Part shown: positions 52,242 through 59,531 of the stretch, piece after piece | Layout: each line of letters begins with the position of its first letter | Numbering within the stretch: the first letter of the stretch is position 1 | Assembly (NCBI GenBank): GCA_005772895.1 | Contig: SXIH01000010.1 | Location: 1-64,000, forward strand | Direction of reading: 5' to 3' | From: Bacteroidota bacterium | GTDB lineage: Bacteria; Bacteroidota; Bacteroidia; 2-12-FULL-35-15 | DNA length: 64,000 bases | Notes under the pieces: generated by a model | What the model was told of the DNA's origin: nothing | The model's database searches: none | Seen by the model: the letters and a program-made list of their open reading frames with translations, nothing else | Position numbers and translations under genes: made by a program

Positions 52242-52793
52242 ATGCCCTATTCGGTATTTATAAGAAACATGTTTTGTAGCGAGTGCAAAACTGTGATAAA
52301 ACAGATTTTCAAAGAATTCGATTTAACACCAATTGAAATCAACATTGGAGAAGTTATTTTAGAAAATGAATTAAGTAACTCTGAAATTTCTACTATTCAA
52401 AAGCAACTAAAGAAATGTGGGTTTGCAATAATATTAGACAATAGAGCTAAAATAATTGTTGCTATTAAATCACTTTTGATAGAACTCTTAGAATCTGAAA
52501 CATTTGATTTGAAATTAAAACTAAGTGAATATTTATCAAATAAATTAGGGTATGAATATCACTACTTAAGTAATTTGTTCTCCGAATTAGAGGAAACTAC
52601 AATTGAAAAATATTTTATTCTTTTGAAAGTAGAGAAAGTAAAAGAGTATATCAAGATTAACAAGTTAAGCTTAAGTGAAATTTCATACAAACTAGGCTAT
52701 AGTAGTCCGGCACATTTAACTACACAATTCAAACAAGTCACTGGAAATACACCTACTTATTACAAATCAATTACTAATAATAAAAGAAATTAA
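52242..52793 (+). CDS. AraC-family regulator with N-terminal HMA-like domain
   Basis: The 183-residue protein couples an N-terminal ferredoxin-like domain resembling heavy-metal-associated domains (about 3-66, with NMFCSECKTVIKQIF giving Cys12-x-x-Cys15) to a linker and a C-terminal AraC double helix-turn-helix (about 85-180; KLSLSEISYKLGYSSPAHLTTQFKQVTGNTP). The CxxC sits where copper chaperones bind Cu(I), although the first Met-x-Cys is Met-Phe-Cys. A metal-controlled activator of the flanking secreted redox genes is inferred. Other Bacteroidota have the same fusion. It lies 92 bp upstream of a thioredoxin-like gene. Confidence 0.8.
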   Translation: MPYSVFIRNMFCSECKTVIKQIFKEFDLTPIEINIGEVILENELSNSEISTIQKQLKKCGFAIILDNRAKIIVAIKSLLIELLESETFDLKLKLSEYLSNKLGYEYHYLSNLFSELEETTIEKYFILLKVEKVKEYIKINKLSLSEISYKLGYSSPAHLTTQFKQVTGNTPTYYKSITNNKRN

Positions 52794-52846
52794 ATCAAAA
52801 ATTATAAACCAGTAAATTATATAACAATGATTAGTTCAGAATAGTT

Positions 52847-52854
52847 TAAATTTG
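52847..52854 (+). promoter_or_regulatory. -7 box before the second thioredoxin-like gene
   Basis: TAAATTTG matches TAnnTTTG, 31 nt before the ATG at 52886, which is a normal leader length. Confidence 0.5.
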
Positions 52855-52885
52855 TCATTATATAATTTACATAAATAAAAAAACC

Positions 52886-53662
52886 ATGAAAAAAATATTA
52901 CTTTTTACAATTGCCGGATTGATTTCAAGTTTTGGCATTGCACAAACTACAGCAACAAACTTTACTGTAAATGATTGCTCAGGAACAAATCACGATTTAT
53001 TTACCGAATTAGATGCAGGTAAAGTTATTGTAATTGCATTTGTTATGCCTTGCGGATCTTGTATATCTCCATCATTATCAGCCTATACAGAAGTTCAAAA
53101 TTATGCTTCCACTTATCCGGGAAGAGTAAAATTTTATTTGTCTGATGATGTTGGAACTTCGTCTTGTACAACTATTACTAATTGGGGAACAACTAACGGA
53201 ATTACAGCACCAGATGCGGTTTTCTGTAATACTGCTGTAAAACAAGCAGATTATGGAGCAGCGGGCATGCCGAAAATTGTTGTTTTAGGCGGACCAACTC
53301 ATTCAGTTTTGTTTAATCAAAACAATGGTTTAAATGTTACTAATTTTAATAACGCTATTATGGCGGGTTTAACCACTGGAATTTCTACTAATACAAAAGG
53401 AGATTTCAAACTGAATTTATTCCCAAATCCATCAAGTACAAACAAAACTACTGTTAGTTATTCTTTAACACAAAGTTCAGATGTTAATTTTGAAGTTTTC
53501 AATGCACTTGGAGCAAAAGTAAAAAGCGTTTCGTTTGAACAACAAACTGCCGGAAAACACGAAACAATATTGGATTTCGAAACTTTACCAAATGGAGTTT
53601 ATTTTATTAAACTAAATGCAGGAGATTCATCTCAGCTTTTAAAATTTACTGTCAATCATTAA
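52886..53662 (+). CDS. Secreted thioredoxin-like CxxC protein with T9SS domain (copy 2)
   Basis: The 258-residue protein has a signal peptide (1-19), a thioredoxin-like domain (about 22-160) with CGSC at 56-59 in AFVMPCGSCISP and a cis-proline in AAGMPKIVVLGG, then a type A T9SS domain (about 175-258: FKLNLFPNPSSTNKTT ... NGVYFIKLNAGDSSQLLKFTVNH). It shares the ATNFTVNDCSG / LFTELDAGKV opening with copy 1 (LDAGKALIIEYF). It is preceded by a -7 box and followed by a strong terminator, so it is probably a single-gene transcript. Confidence 0.82.
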   Translation: MKKILLFTIAGLISSFGIAQTTATNFTVNDCSGTNHDLFTELDAGKVIVIAFVMPCGSCISPSLSAYTEVQNYASTYPGRVKFYLSDDVGTSSCTTITNWGTTNGITAPDAVFCNTAVKQADYGAAGMPKIVVLGGPTHSVLFNQNNGLNVTNFNNAIMAGLTTGISTNTKGDFKLNLFPNPSSTNKTTVSYSLTQSSDVNFEVFNALGAKVKSVSFEQQTAGKHETILDFETLPNGVYFIKLNAGDSSQLLKFTVNH

Positions 53663-53690
53663 TTTTTTCATTTTTTATGTTTAGTTTAAC

Positions 53691-53728
53691 AACCTGCAAT
53701 TACCACCCTAATGCAGGTTGTTTTTTTT
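53691..53728 (+). terminator. Rho-independent terminator just upstream of the next start codon
   Basis: Stem AACCTGCA / TGCAGGTT (53691-53698 and 53712-53719) with a 13-nt loop is followed by G and eight T. The T tract ends about 7-10 nt before the ATG of the beta-barrel gene. Confidence 0.9.
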
Positions 53729-53735
53729 CAACTAT

Positions 53736-54842
53736 ATGATGCGTACATTTTTATCGTTTATACTTATTACTTTATTTTCTATCGAAAGCCATTCGCAAGG
53801 ATGTTGTTCAGGAGGGAGCGGCAGTCCTATTGCTGGAGGTGATTCACAAGGAGTTTTACAAGACAGACAAGTAGAAGTTGCAGCTAATTATCAGTATTTC
53901 AGTACAAATAAATTTTACGTTCAAGACAGAGATACAGTAGCTATGTTTGATAATCTGAGCAGTAATTATTTATATTTCAGATTGGCTTACGGACTAACAA
54001 GAAATTTAACCATGTCGGTTGAATCAGGTTATTTTATAAATAAAACACAAATTGGCATTAACAGAGTGGATACATTTTCTTCTTCCGGAATAGCTGATTT
54101 AATTTTATTTCCTAGATACGATATATTAAATCGTACAACAGAAACCAGAAGAACAGAAATTACATTAGGACTTGGATTAAAAATACCATTAGGAAAATAT
54201 GATGACTCCACTCATATCTTTACCAGTCCAACTACAGGAAAAAAGTACTATACCACTTCTCCTCCAACTGTACAACCAACAAACGGGTCAAACGATTTTA
54301 TTTTTTACGGATTTTTTTACCGAGGATTTCCATTGAAAAATTTTAGATTATTTTCAAATGTAATTTATATAAGAAAAGGATGGAATCCATTGGGACAAAA
54401 ATTTGGTGATTATGCAAGTGTTGGATTATTTGCAAGTCAAACATTTTTCAAAAAATTAGGCGTGACATTACAAGTGAAAGGCGAATGGATTGATTCAATG
54501 CAGTACGATAAAAATGTGGACATGCTTGCACTTTATAATGTTGATGTAACATCCACTGGAGGAAGAAAAATATTTTTTGTTCCTCAATTGAGTTTCACTC
54601 ATAATAATTTTACCTTTTATGCACTTAGCGAAATTCCATTGTATCAATATTTAAACGGAACACAGGTCGGTTCTCAACATCAAATTACAGCAGGAATTTC
54701 TTATCGTTTTAATGCTTATAAAAGTAAGATAAAAACGAACAACGCTGGAGAAGCCTATATGTGTCCAATGAAGTGCGATGGTGGTGGAAGTAATGAACCT
54801 GGCAAATGCAGTAAATGTGGCATGGATTTAAATAAACAATAA
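53736..54842 (+). CDS. Outer-membrane beta-barrel protein with C-terminal heavy-metal-binding motif
   Basis: About 368 residues from ATG 53736 (53739 is also possible). The signal peptide (about 1-20) ends before a Cys-rich start, QGCCSGGSGSP. The body has alternating amphipathic strands typical of an outer-membrane channel or porin-like barrel (RLAYGLTRNLTMSVESGYF, ITLGLGLKIPLGKYDD). The tail EAYMCPMKCDGGGSNEPGKCSKCGMDLNK matches the heavy-metal-binding domain found on CusB and copper ATPases (CPM...GxCxxCGM). The combination suggests a metal efflux or uptake pore. The TTG frame starting in the terminator is rejected. It begins a five-gene rightward run ending with the DCC gene. Confidence 0.82.
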   Translation: MMRTFLSFILITLFSIESHSQGCCSGGSGSPIAGGDSQGVLQDRQVEVAANYQYFSTNKFYVQDRDTVAMFDNLSSNYLYFRLAYGLTRNLTMSVESGYFINKTQIGINRVDTFSSSGIADLILFPRYDILNRTTETRRTEITLGLGLKIPLGKYDDSTHIFTSPTTGKKYYTTSPPTVQPTNGSNDFIFYGFFYRGFPLKNFRLFSNVIYIRKGWNPLGQKFGDYASVGLFASQTFFKKLGVTLQVKGEWIDSMQYDKNVDMLALYNVDVTSTGGRKIFFVPQLSFTHNNFTFYALSEIPLYQYLNGTQVGSQHQITAGISYRFNAYKSKIKTNNAGEAYMCPMKCDGGGSNEPGKCSKCGMDLNKQ

Positions 54843-54866
54843 TATAATTTTTCGTACCTTTATAGA

Positions 54867-55640
54867 ATGAAAAAATATATTTATATTTTATTCTTATTCT
54901 TCAACCTATCTATTTTTTCGCAAACGGCATTGGATTGGACAAAAACAGATTGCTCAAGCATTAGCCACACGCTTTATTCTTATTTAGACAGTGAAGAGGT
55001 AGTAATTATGGAATTTGCAATGGGCTGTAGCAGTTGCACTGATGCCGCAACATATTTATTAAATACAAAAGATAAATATGCAGTTTCAAATCCAGGAAAA
55101 GTAAACGTGTTTTATATGGACTACTGGCCAGGGAATGATTGCGCTGTTGAGATTGCACCAGTTACCAGCTCTTATGCATTTGATGGCGTTTTTGAACATT
55201 GTCTTCCAGAAAAAAATTATTATTTCACAAGCTCCAGTTCTCCAATGCCAGGAATTGTAGTTGCTGCAGGAAGCTTGCACCAAGTAATTTATCAGAATAA
55301 TAGTTTTGCCGATGATGATACATTGCTTATTGAACAGGCAATAACAACCTTTTTTGCTACTGCTTCAGTTGAAGAAAATTCTCTTTCTAATTCTGTAATA
55401 ATTTCTCCGAATCCTTCAAACGGTGATATTATTGTAAATTTCAAAAACAAAGAAAATCTCAACACAAAAATTTCATTGTACAATTTAAACGGACAATTAA
55501 TCACCGAAATTTTAAATGAAAATTTACAGAGCGGAGATTCAAAAATAAATTTGGATTTAAGTCGTTATCCTAAAGGAATGTATTACATCAAAATTTCAAA
55601 TGAGAAAGAGTCCATTAACAAAAAAATTGTACTTATTTAA
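54867..55640 (+). CDS. Secreted thioredoxin-like CxxC protein with T9SS domain (copy 3)
   Basis: The 257-residue protein has a signal peptide (1-18), a thioredoxin-like domain (about 20-165) with CSSC at 54-57 in MEFAMGCSSCTDAA and a proline in MPGIVVAAG, and a type A T9SS domain (about 175-257: VIISPNPSNGDIIVNF). It is the most diverged of three such proteins in the island; two extra cysteines (NDCAVEI and FEHCLPEK) lie in the middle. It follows the beta-barrel gene by 24 bp and precedes a small lipoprotein by 9 bp, so it is co-transcribed with them. Confidence 0.8.
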   Translation: MKKYIYILFLFFNLSIFSQTALDWTKTDCSSISHTLYSYLDSEEVVIMEFAMGCSSCTDAATYLLNTKDKYAVSNPGKVNVFYMDYWPGNDCAVEIAPVTSSYAFDGVFEHCLPEKNYYFTSSSSPMPGIVVAAGSLHQVIYQNNSFADDDTLLIEQAITTFFATASVEENSLSNSVIISPNPSNGDIIVNFKNKENLNTKISLYNLNGQLITEILNENLQSGDSKINLDLSRYPKGMYYIKISNEKESINKKIVLI

Positions 55641-55649
55641 TTTTTATCC

Positions 55650-56024
55650 ATGAAATCAATTTTAAATTTTTCTATTCTTTTAATCATAATATCCCTTTCT
55701 CTTTCATCTTGCAAAAAAGAAGGACCAGGCGGAAAGTCAAGTGTAAGTGGAAACGTGAAGCATCATCAGGAACTTATTCCAAATGCAATTGTATACATTA
55801 AATATGGAGCAACGGAATTTCCCGGAGGAGATGTTTCATTGTATGACGACAAAGTAACTTCCGACACAAATGCGCATTTTGAATTTAAAGAATTACAAAA
55901 AGGAGATTATTATTTGTATGGTGTTGGTTACGATTTTACTGGCTCTTATACAGTTACTGGTGGTGTGGGAATAACATTAAAACGTAATAAGTCCAGCGAA
56001 ATTGATATTCCTGTAACTGAATAA
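55650..56024 (+). CDS. Small lipoprotein with carboxypeptidase-regulatory-like domain
   Basis: The 124-residue protein has a lipoprotein signal (1-20) with lipobox SLSSC and then KKEGPGG. The rest is a transthyretin-like beta sandwich (VSGNVKHHQELIPNAIVYIKYGA ... HFEFKELQKGDYYLYGVGYDF). It is a periplasmic or outer-membrane lipoprotein of unknown role. It lies between the thioredoxin-like gene (9 bp) and the CX4CH cytochrome-like lipoprotein gene (5 bp), so the products may act together. One His-His pair (KHHQE) is the only possible metal site. Confidence 0.75.
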   Translation: MKSILNFSILLIIISLSLSSCKKEGPGGKSSVSGNVKHHQELIPNAIVYIKYGATEFPGGDVSLYDDKVTSDTNAHFEFKELQKGDYYLYGVGYDFTGSYTVTGGVGITLKRNKSSEIDIPVTE

Positions 56025-56029
56025 AATAA

Positions 56030-57496
56030 ATGAATTTTTCAAAAAAAATATTTCTTTTTATTCCAATTATCATTCTTGGTAGTTGTTTTTTTTCTACTTG
56101 TACAAACGAAAAAGGAATTCCAGATTACAATAAATTTCCGGATGATGTTGGAAAAATTATTTTTACTAAATGCGCTACACCCGGATGCCATACTGATGAA
56201 AGTAAAGGTGCGTCAGGTGGATTATCCATGGAAAGCTGGGATAAATTATTTGAGGGAGGTAGCGGAAGTGCTTGTGTAATTCCTTATCGTCACGACTACT
56301 CTACATTTTTTTCATATATCAATACATACTCTGATTTGGGTGTGACACTTTCTCCAACGATGCCTTATAACGAAACAAAGCTGACAAGAGAAGAAGTGAC
56401 TTTACTAAAAAACTGGATCAATGCAGGAGCACCAAGTAGGGATGGCTCAATAAAATTTGCTGATAATCCAAATCGTAAAAAGTTTTATGTAACCAACCAA
56501 GGTTGTGATGTGGTGACAGTTTTTGATCAAGCAACATTATTACCAATGCGTTATATAAATGTTGGAAGCACTGCGGGAACTGAATCTCCACACATGATCA
56601 GAGTTTCACCAGATGGACAATATTGGTATGTTGTTTTTTTAGCAGGACAATATTTAGAAAAATACAGAACTAGTGATGACAGCTTTGTTGGAAGAGCATT
56701 AATTGGTTCGGGATATTGGAACACATTTGTAATTTCCAGCGATTCACAAACTGCTCATTGTGTGGATTTAAGTCCGACCAGTGCAAAGGTTGCTACTGTT
56801 ACTTTATCGACCATGACACCATTTGTGCAATCAGGGTTTTCTTATCCGCATGGTTCTGCTTTGAATAATACAAATGATACTTTATACATTACTCAACAAA
56901 CTAATAGTAGTAAAATTTATAAAATTCCTGTTGCTGATTTCAGTGCTTATTCGGAAGTAAATTTATATACAGGGGCTCCGCCAGCTGTTTCTTTAAATTC
57001 TCACGAAATACGTTTTAATCCAACAGGAACAAAGTATTTTGTTACTTGTCAAGGAACATCCGAAGTGAGAATAATGCAGACTAGCAACGATTCTTTACTC
57101 TCGATTATACCAGTTGGAGCATTGCCTTCTGAAATGAGTTTTTCATATACCACTCCTTTTTTATATGTTACTTGCACTGAAGATACACTTTCATTTCCAG
57201 GAAAAAGAGGATCGGTTGCGATAATAAATACGATAACAAATTCTTTACAAAGCACACTTTATACAGGTCATCAGCCACACGGAATTGAAGTAGATGATGT
57301 GAAAAAATTAGTTTATGTAGCAAATAGAAATGCTACAAACGATGGACCTGCTCCTCACCATTCATCGGAATGCGGAGGAAGAAATGGATATGTTTCTTTT
57401 ATTGATTTGATGACAAGAACTATGATTACAACTCCAAACGGGAATGTCAAAAAAGTAGAAGTTTCTGTCGACCCCTATTCTGTTTCTGTTAAATAA
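56030..57496 (+). CDS. Lipoprotein with cytochrome-c-like CX4CH domain and YncE-like beta-propeller
   Basis: The 488-residue protein has a lipobox LGSC (Cys19), a cytochrome-c-like domain (about 35-135) and a beta-propeller of YncE/NHL type (about 145-488; repeated VTVFDQATLLPMRYINVG, KLVYVANRNATNDGP). The heme-type motif is CATPGCH (Cys48, Cys53, His54), CX4CH rather than CX2CH. A distal ligand candidate is Met111 in SPTMPYNETKLTREEV, followed by the KNWINAGAP signature of planctomycete-type cytochromes. It probably passes electrons in the envelope; heme binding is inferred. It is the fourth gene of the rightward operon, 2 bp before the DCC gene. Confidence 0.8.
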   Translation: MNFSKKIFLFIPIIILGSCFFSTCTNEKGIPDYNKFPDDVGKIIFTKCATPGCHTDESKGASGGLSMESWDKLFEGGSGSACVIPYRHDYSTFFSYINTYSDLGVTLSPTMPYNETKLTREEVTLLKNWINAGAPSRDGSIKFADNPNRKKFYVTNQGCDVVTVFDQATLLPMRYINVGSTAGTESPHMIRVSPDGQYWYVVFLAGQYLEKYRTSDDSFVGRALIGSGYWNTFVISSDSQTAHCVDLSPTSAKVATVTLSTMTPFVQSGFSYPHGSALNNTNDTLYITQQTNSSKIYKIPVADFSAYSEVNLYTGAPPAVSLNSHEIRFNPTGTKYFVTCQGTSEVRIMQTSNDSLLSIIPVGALPSEMSFSYTTPFLYVTCTEDTLSFPGKRGSVAIINTITNSLQSTLYTGHQPHGIEVDDVKKLVYVANRNATNDGPAPHHSSECGGRNGYVSFIDLMTRTMITTPNGNVKKVEVSVDPYSVSVK

Positions 57497-57498
57497 TC

Positions 57499-57912
57499 AT
57501 GTCTGATTTAAACAAAAATTTTAGCATTATACTTTTTGATGGCGTTTGTAATTTTTGCAATTCATCCGTAAATAAAATTATCAAACACGACAAAAAAAAC
57601 AAATTTAAATTTGCCGCGCTTCAATCTGAAACAGGAAAAAAATTATTGGAAAAACACTCGATTGATTCATCAAAAATTGATAGTATTATTTTAATAGAAA
57701 ATAATTCTGCATTTATAAAATCTACAGCTATTCTGAAAATTTCAAAACACATGAGTGGCTTGTATCCATTGACTTACGGATTTATAATTATTCCTGCATT
57801 TATCAGAAATGTAGTGTATGATTTTATTGCCAGAAACAGGTATAAATGGTGGGGCAAAAAAGACAGTTGTATGATTCCAACAGAAGAAGTGAAAGCAAAA
57901 TTTATCGTTTAA
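57499..57912 (+). CDS. DCC-family thiol-disulfide oxidoreductase (DUF393)
   Basis: The 137-residue protein has the family motif ILFDGVCNFCNSSV (Asp14, Cys17, Cys20), which gives the DCC name, then FKFAALQSETGKKLL and a hydrophobic helix (YPLTYGFIIIPAFIRNVVYDFIARNRYKW). It ends CMIPTEEVKAKF, with a further Cys. Family members have a thioredoxin-like fold and unknown substrates. No signal peptide is present, so it is cytoplasmic or membrane-associated. It is the last gene of the rightward island run and its stop overlaps the 3' end of the converging protease gene by 11 bp. Confidence 0.85.
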   Translation: MSDLNKNFSIILFDGVCNFCNSSVNKIIKHDKKNKFKFAALQSETGKKLLEKHSIDSSKIDSIILIENNSAFIKSTAILKISKHMSGLYPLTYGFIIIPAFIRNVVYDFIARNRYKWWGKKDSCMIPTEEVKAKFIV

Positions 57913-58333
57913 ATTTCAATTTCAAATTTTTCTTTTCATAATCAATCACTGCATTATATTTTAAAAGTATATCACTTCCCAAAACTCCATCCACGTGTTT
58001 TAATCCAATTTGCTCATACGAATTATTCACATGAGAAAGATCAAGTAAAATAGTTTTATAATTTTCTATTTCAAGCTCTCCAATTTTTATTTTTTTAATT
58101 ACAACTTGTTCGCTTTTCATAGTATTTGTACCTAAACCACTTGACAAGCTATCGTGCTTTTCAAACTTTTTTTCCGAAACAAATTTTTCAATCCTTCCTT
58201 TATCGAAAACAGTTTTTGAAGCACCTGTATCTACAATAACATTCGCCACTTTTTTATTGATATATAATTTTATCATCAGATGAAACCCATCACCTGCAAT
58301 GTCTAAAATTTTTAATGGAATTATTGTAGTCAT
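57902..58333 (-). CDS. Retropepsin-like aspartyl protease domain protein
   Basis: The 143-residue protein is a single-domain aspartyl protease fold: the catalytic motif VIVDTGASKTVFD (about residues 33-45) and the later VDGVLGSDILLKYNAVIDYEKKNLKL (about 113-138). As in retropepsins one chain would give half an active site, so it must dimerise. No signal peptide is seen. It lies downstream of mdh but a terminator (58343-58370) sits between them, with only 9 bp from hairpin to ATG. The substrate is unknown. Confidence 0.82.
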   Translation of the reverse strand: MTTIIPLKILDIAGDGFHLMIKLYINKKVANVIVDTGASKTVFDKGRIEKFVSEKKFEKHDSLSSGLGTNTMKSEQVVIKKIKIGELEIENYKTILLDLSHVNNSYEQIGLKHVDGVLGSDILLKYNAVIDYEKKNLKLKFKR

Positions 58334-58342
58334 AAGTTAAAA

Positions 58343-58370
58343 AAAGGCGACCAAACCAATGGCCGCCTTT
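58343..58370 (-). terminator. Rho-independent terminator after mdh
   Basis: Stem AAAGGCG / CGCCTTT, extended by CC / GG after one mismatch, with a run of T on the minus strand. It lies 20 bp past the mdh stop and directly upstream of the protease gene. Confidence 0.85.
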
Positions 58371-58390
58371 TAAAAAAAATTATTTTTTAT

Positions 58391-59326
58391 TTAAACAGTA
58401 ATTGTGCTTAAAATAGTATTCATATTTCTAACTGCATCTGCACTTTTAGCAAAAGCTGCTTTTTCTTCTTCGTTTAATTTTACATCAACAATTTTCTCCC
58501 ATCCATTTTTACCAATGATAACGGGCACTCCAAGACAAATATCTTTTTGTCCGTACTCACCATCTAAATAAACACAACAAGGGAATAATTTTTTCTGATC
58601 ATTTAAAATGCTATCCACTAAAGCAGCAACCGCAGCTCCGGGAGCATACCATGCAGATGTTCCTAACATTCCGGTTAACGTTGCTCCACCAACCATTGTA
58701 TCAGCAGCAACTTTTTTTAATTTTTCAGCATCAGCAAATTGTGAAACAGGAACACCTTTGTAAGAAGCCATTCTTGTTAATGGAATCATAGTAGTATCAC
58801 CATGTCCGCCAATTACCATTCCTTCGATATCATTTGGAGAAGCGTCTAAAGCTAATGATAAATAACATTTAAAACGAGCACTATCTAGAATTCCACCCAT
58901 TCCGATAATTCTATTTTTCGGCAATTTACTTTCTTTCAATGCCAAGTATGTCATTGTATCCATTGGATTACTCACAACAATTACAATCGCATTTGGTGAA
59001 TATTTCAATAAATTTTCGGTAACATTTTTTACAATTCCAGCATTGATTCCAATTAATTCTTCTCTTGTCATCCCTGGTTTACGAGGAACTCCACTAGTAA
59101 TTACAACAACATCACTGTTTGCTGTTTTCGAATAATCATTTGTACTTCCACTAACACGGGTATCAAAACCTGTTAATGTTGCAGTTTGCATCATATCCAA
59201 TGCTTTTCCTTCAGCAAAATTTTCTCTGATATCAAGCAAAACTACTTCTGAAGCTATTTTACGAAATGCCAATACATCTGCCGATGTAGCACCTACATTT
59301 CCTGCTCCTACTACTGTTACTTTCAT
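58391..59326 (-). CDS. mdh: Malate dehydrogenase
   Basis: The 311-residue protein is an LDH-like malate dehydrogenase. The NAD motif is VVGAGNVGATSA (5-16), with Asp32 accepting the adenosine ribose. Substrate residues are Arg82 and Arg88 in GVPRKPGMTR (Arg82 selects malate over lactate) and Arg151. The catalytic pair is Asp148 and His175 in VIGGHGDTT. It interconverts malate and oxaloacetate in the citric acid cycle. It is monocistronic, with a terminator downstream and a 205-bp gap upstream shared with the divergent PKD protein. Confidence 0.97.
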   Translation of the reverse strand: MKVTVVGAGNVGATSADVLAFRKIASEVVLLDIRENFAEGKALDMMQTATLTGFDTRVSGSTNDYSKTANSDVVVITSGVPRKPGMTREELIGINAGIVKNVTENLLKYSPNAIVIVVSNPMDTMTYLALKESKLPKNRIIGMGGILDSARFKCYLSLALDASPNDIEGMVIGGHGDTTMIPLTRMASYKGVPVSQFADAEKLKKVAADTMVGGATLTGMLGTSAWYAPGAAVAALVDSILNDQKKLFPCCVYLDGEYGQKDICLGVPVIIGKNGWEKIVDVKLNEEEKAAFAKSADAVRNMNTILSTITV

Positions 59327-59480
59327 TTTATTAAGATTTTAAAGGTTATCAAAATTTGACGCTAAATTAGAAAAGAAAAACATATCCAACCATTAAGTTT
59401 TAAACAGATTTCAGTTTTACTAACATTTTAAAGAAATATGGGTTTTGGGTGCAACTAATTGGCACTTTTTAGCATCAACC

Positions 59481-59511
59481 TTGTTAGGTTGACATAAAAA
59501 GTTTATATTTA
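59481..59511 (+). promoter_or_regulatory. -33/-7-like promoter of the PKD protein gene
   Basis: TTG (59481-59483), 20 nt, then TATATTTA (59504-59511), one mismatch from TAnnTTTG. The leader to ATG 59532 is about 15 nt. Confidence 0.5.
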
Positions 59512-59531
59512 TGTCGGATAAATCTCTCTAA

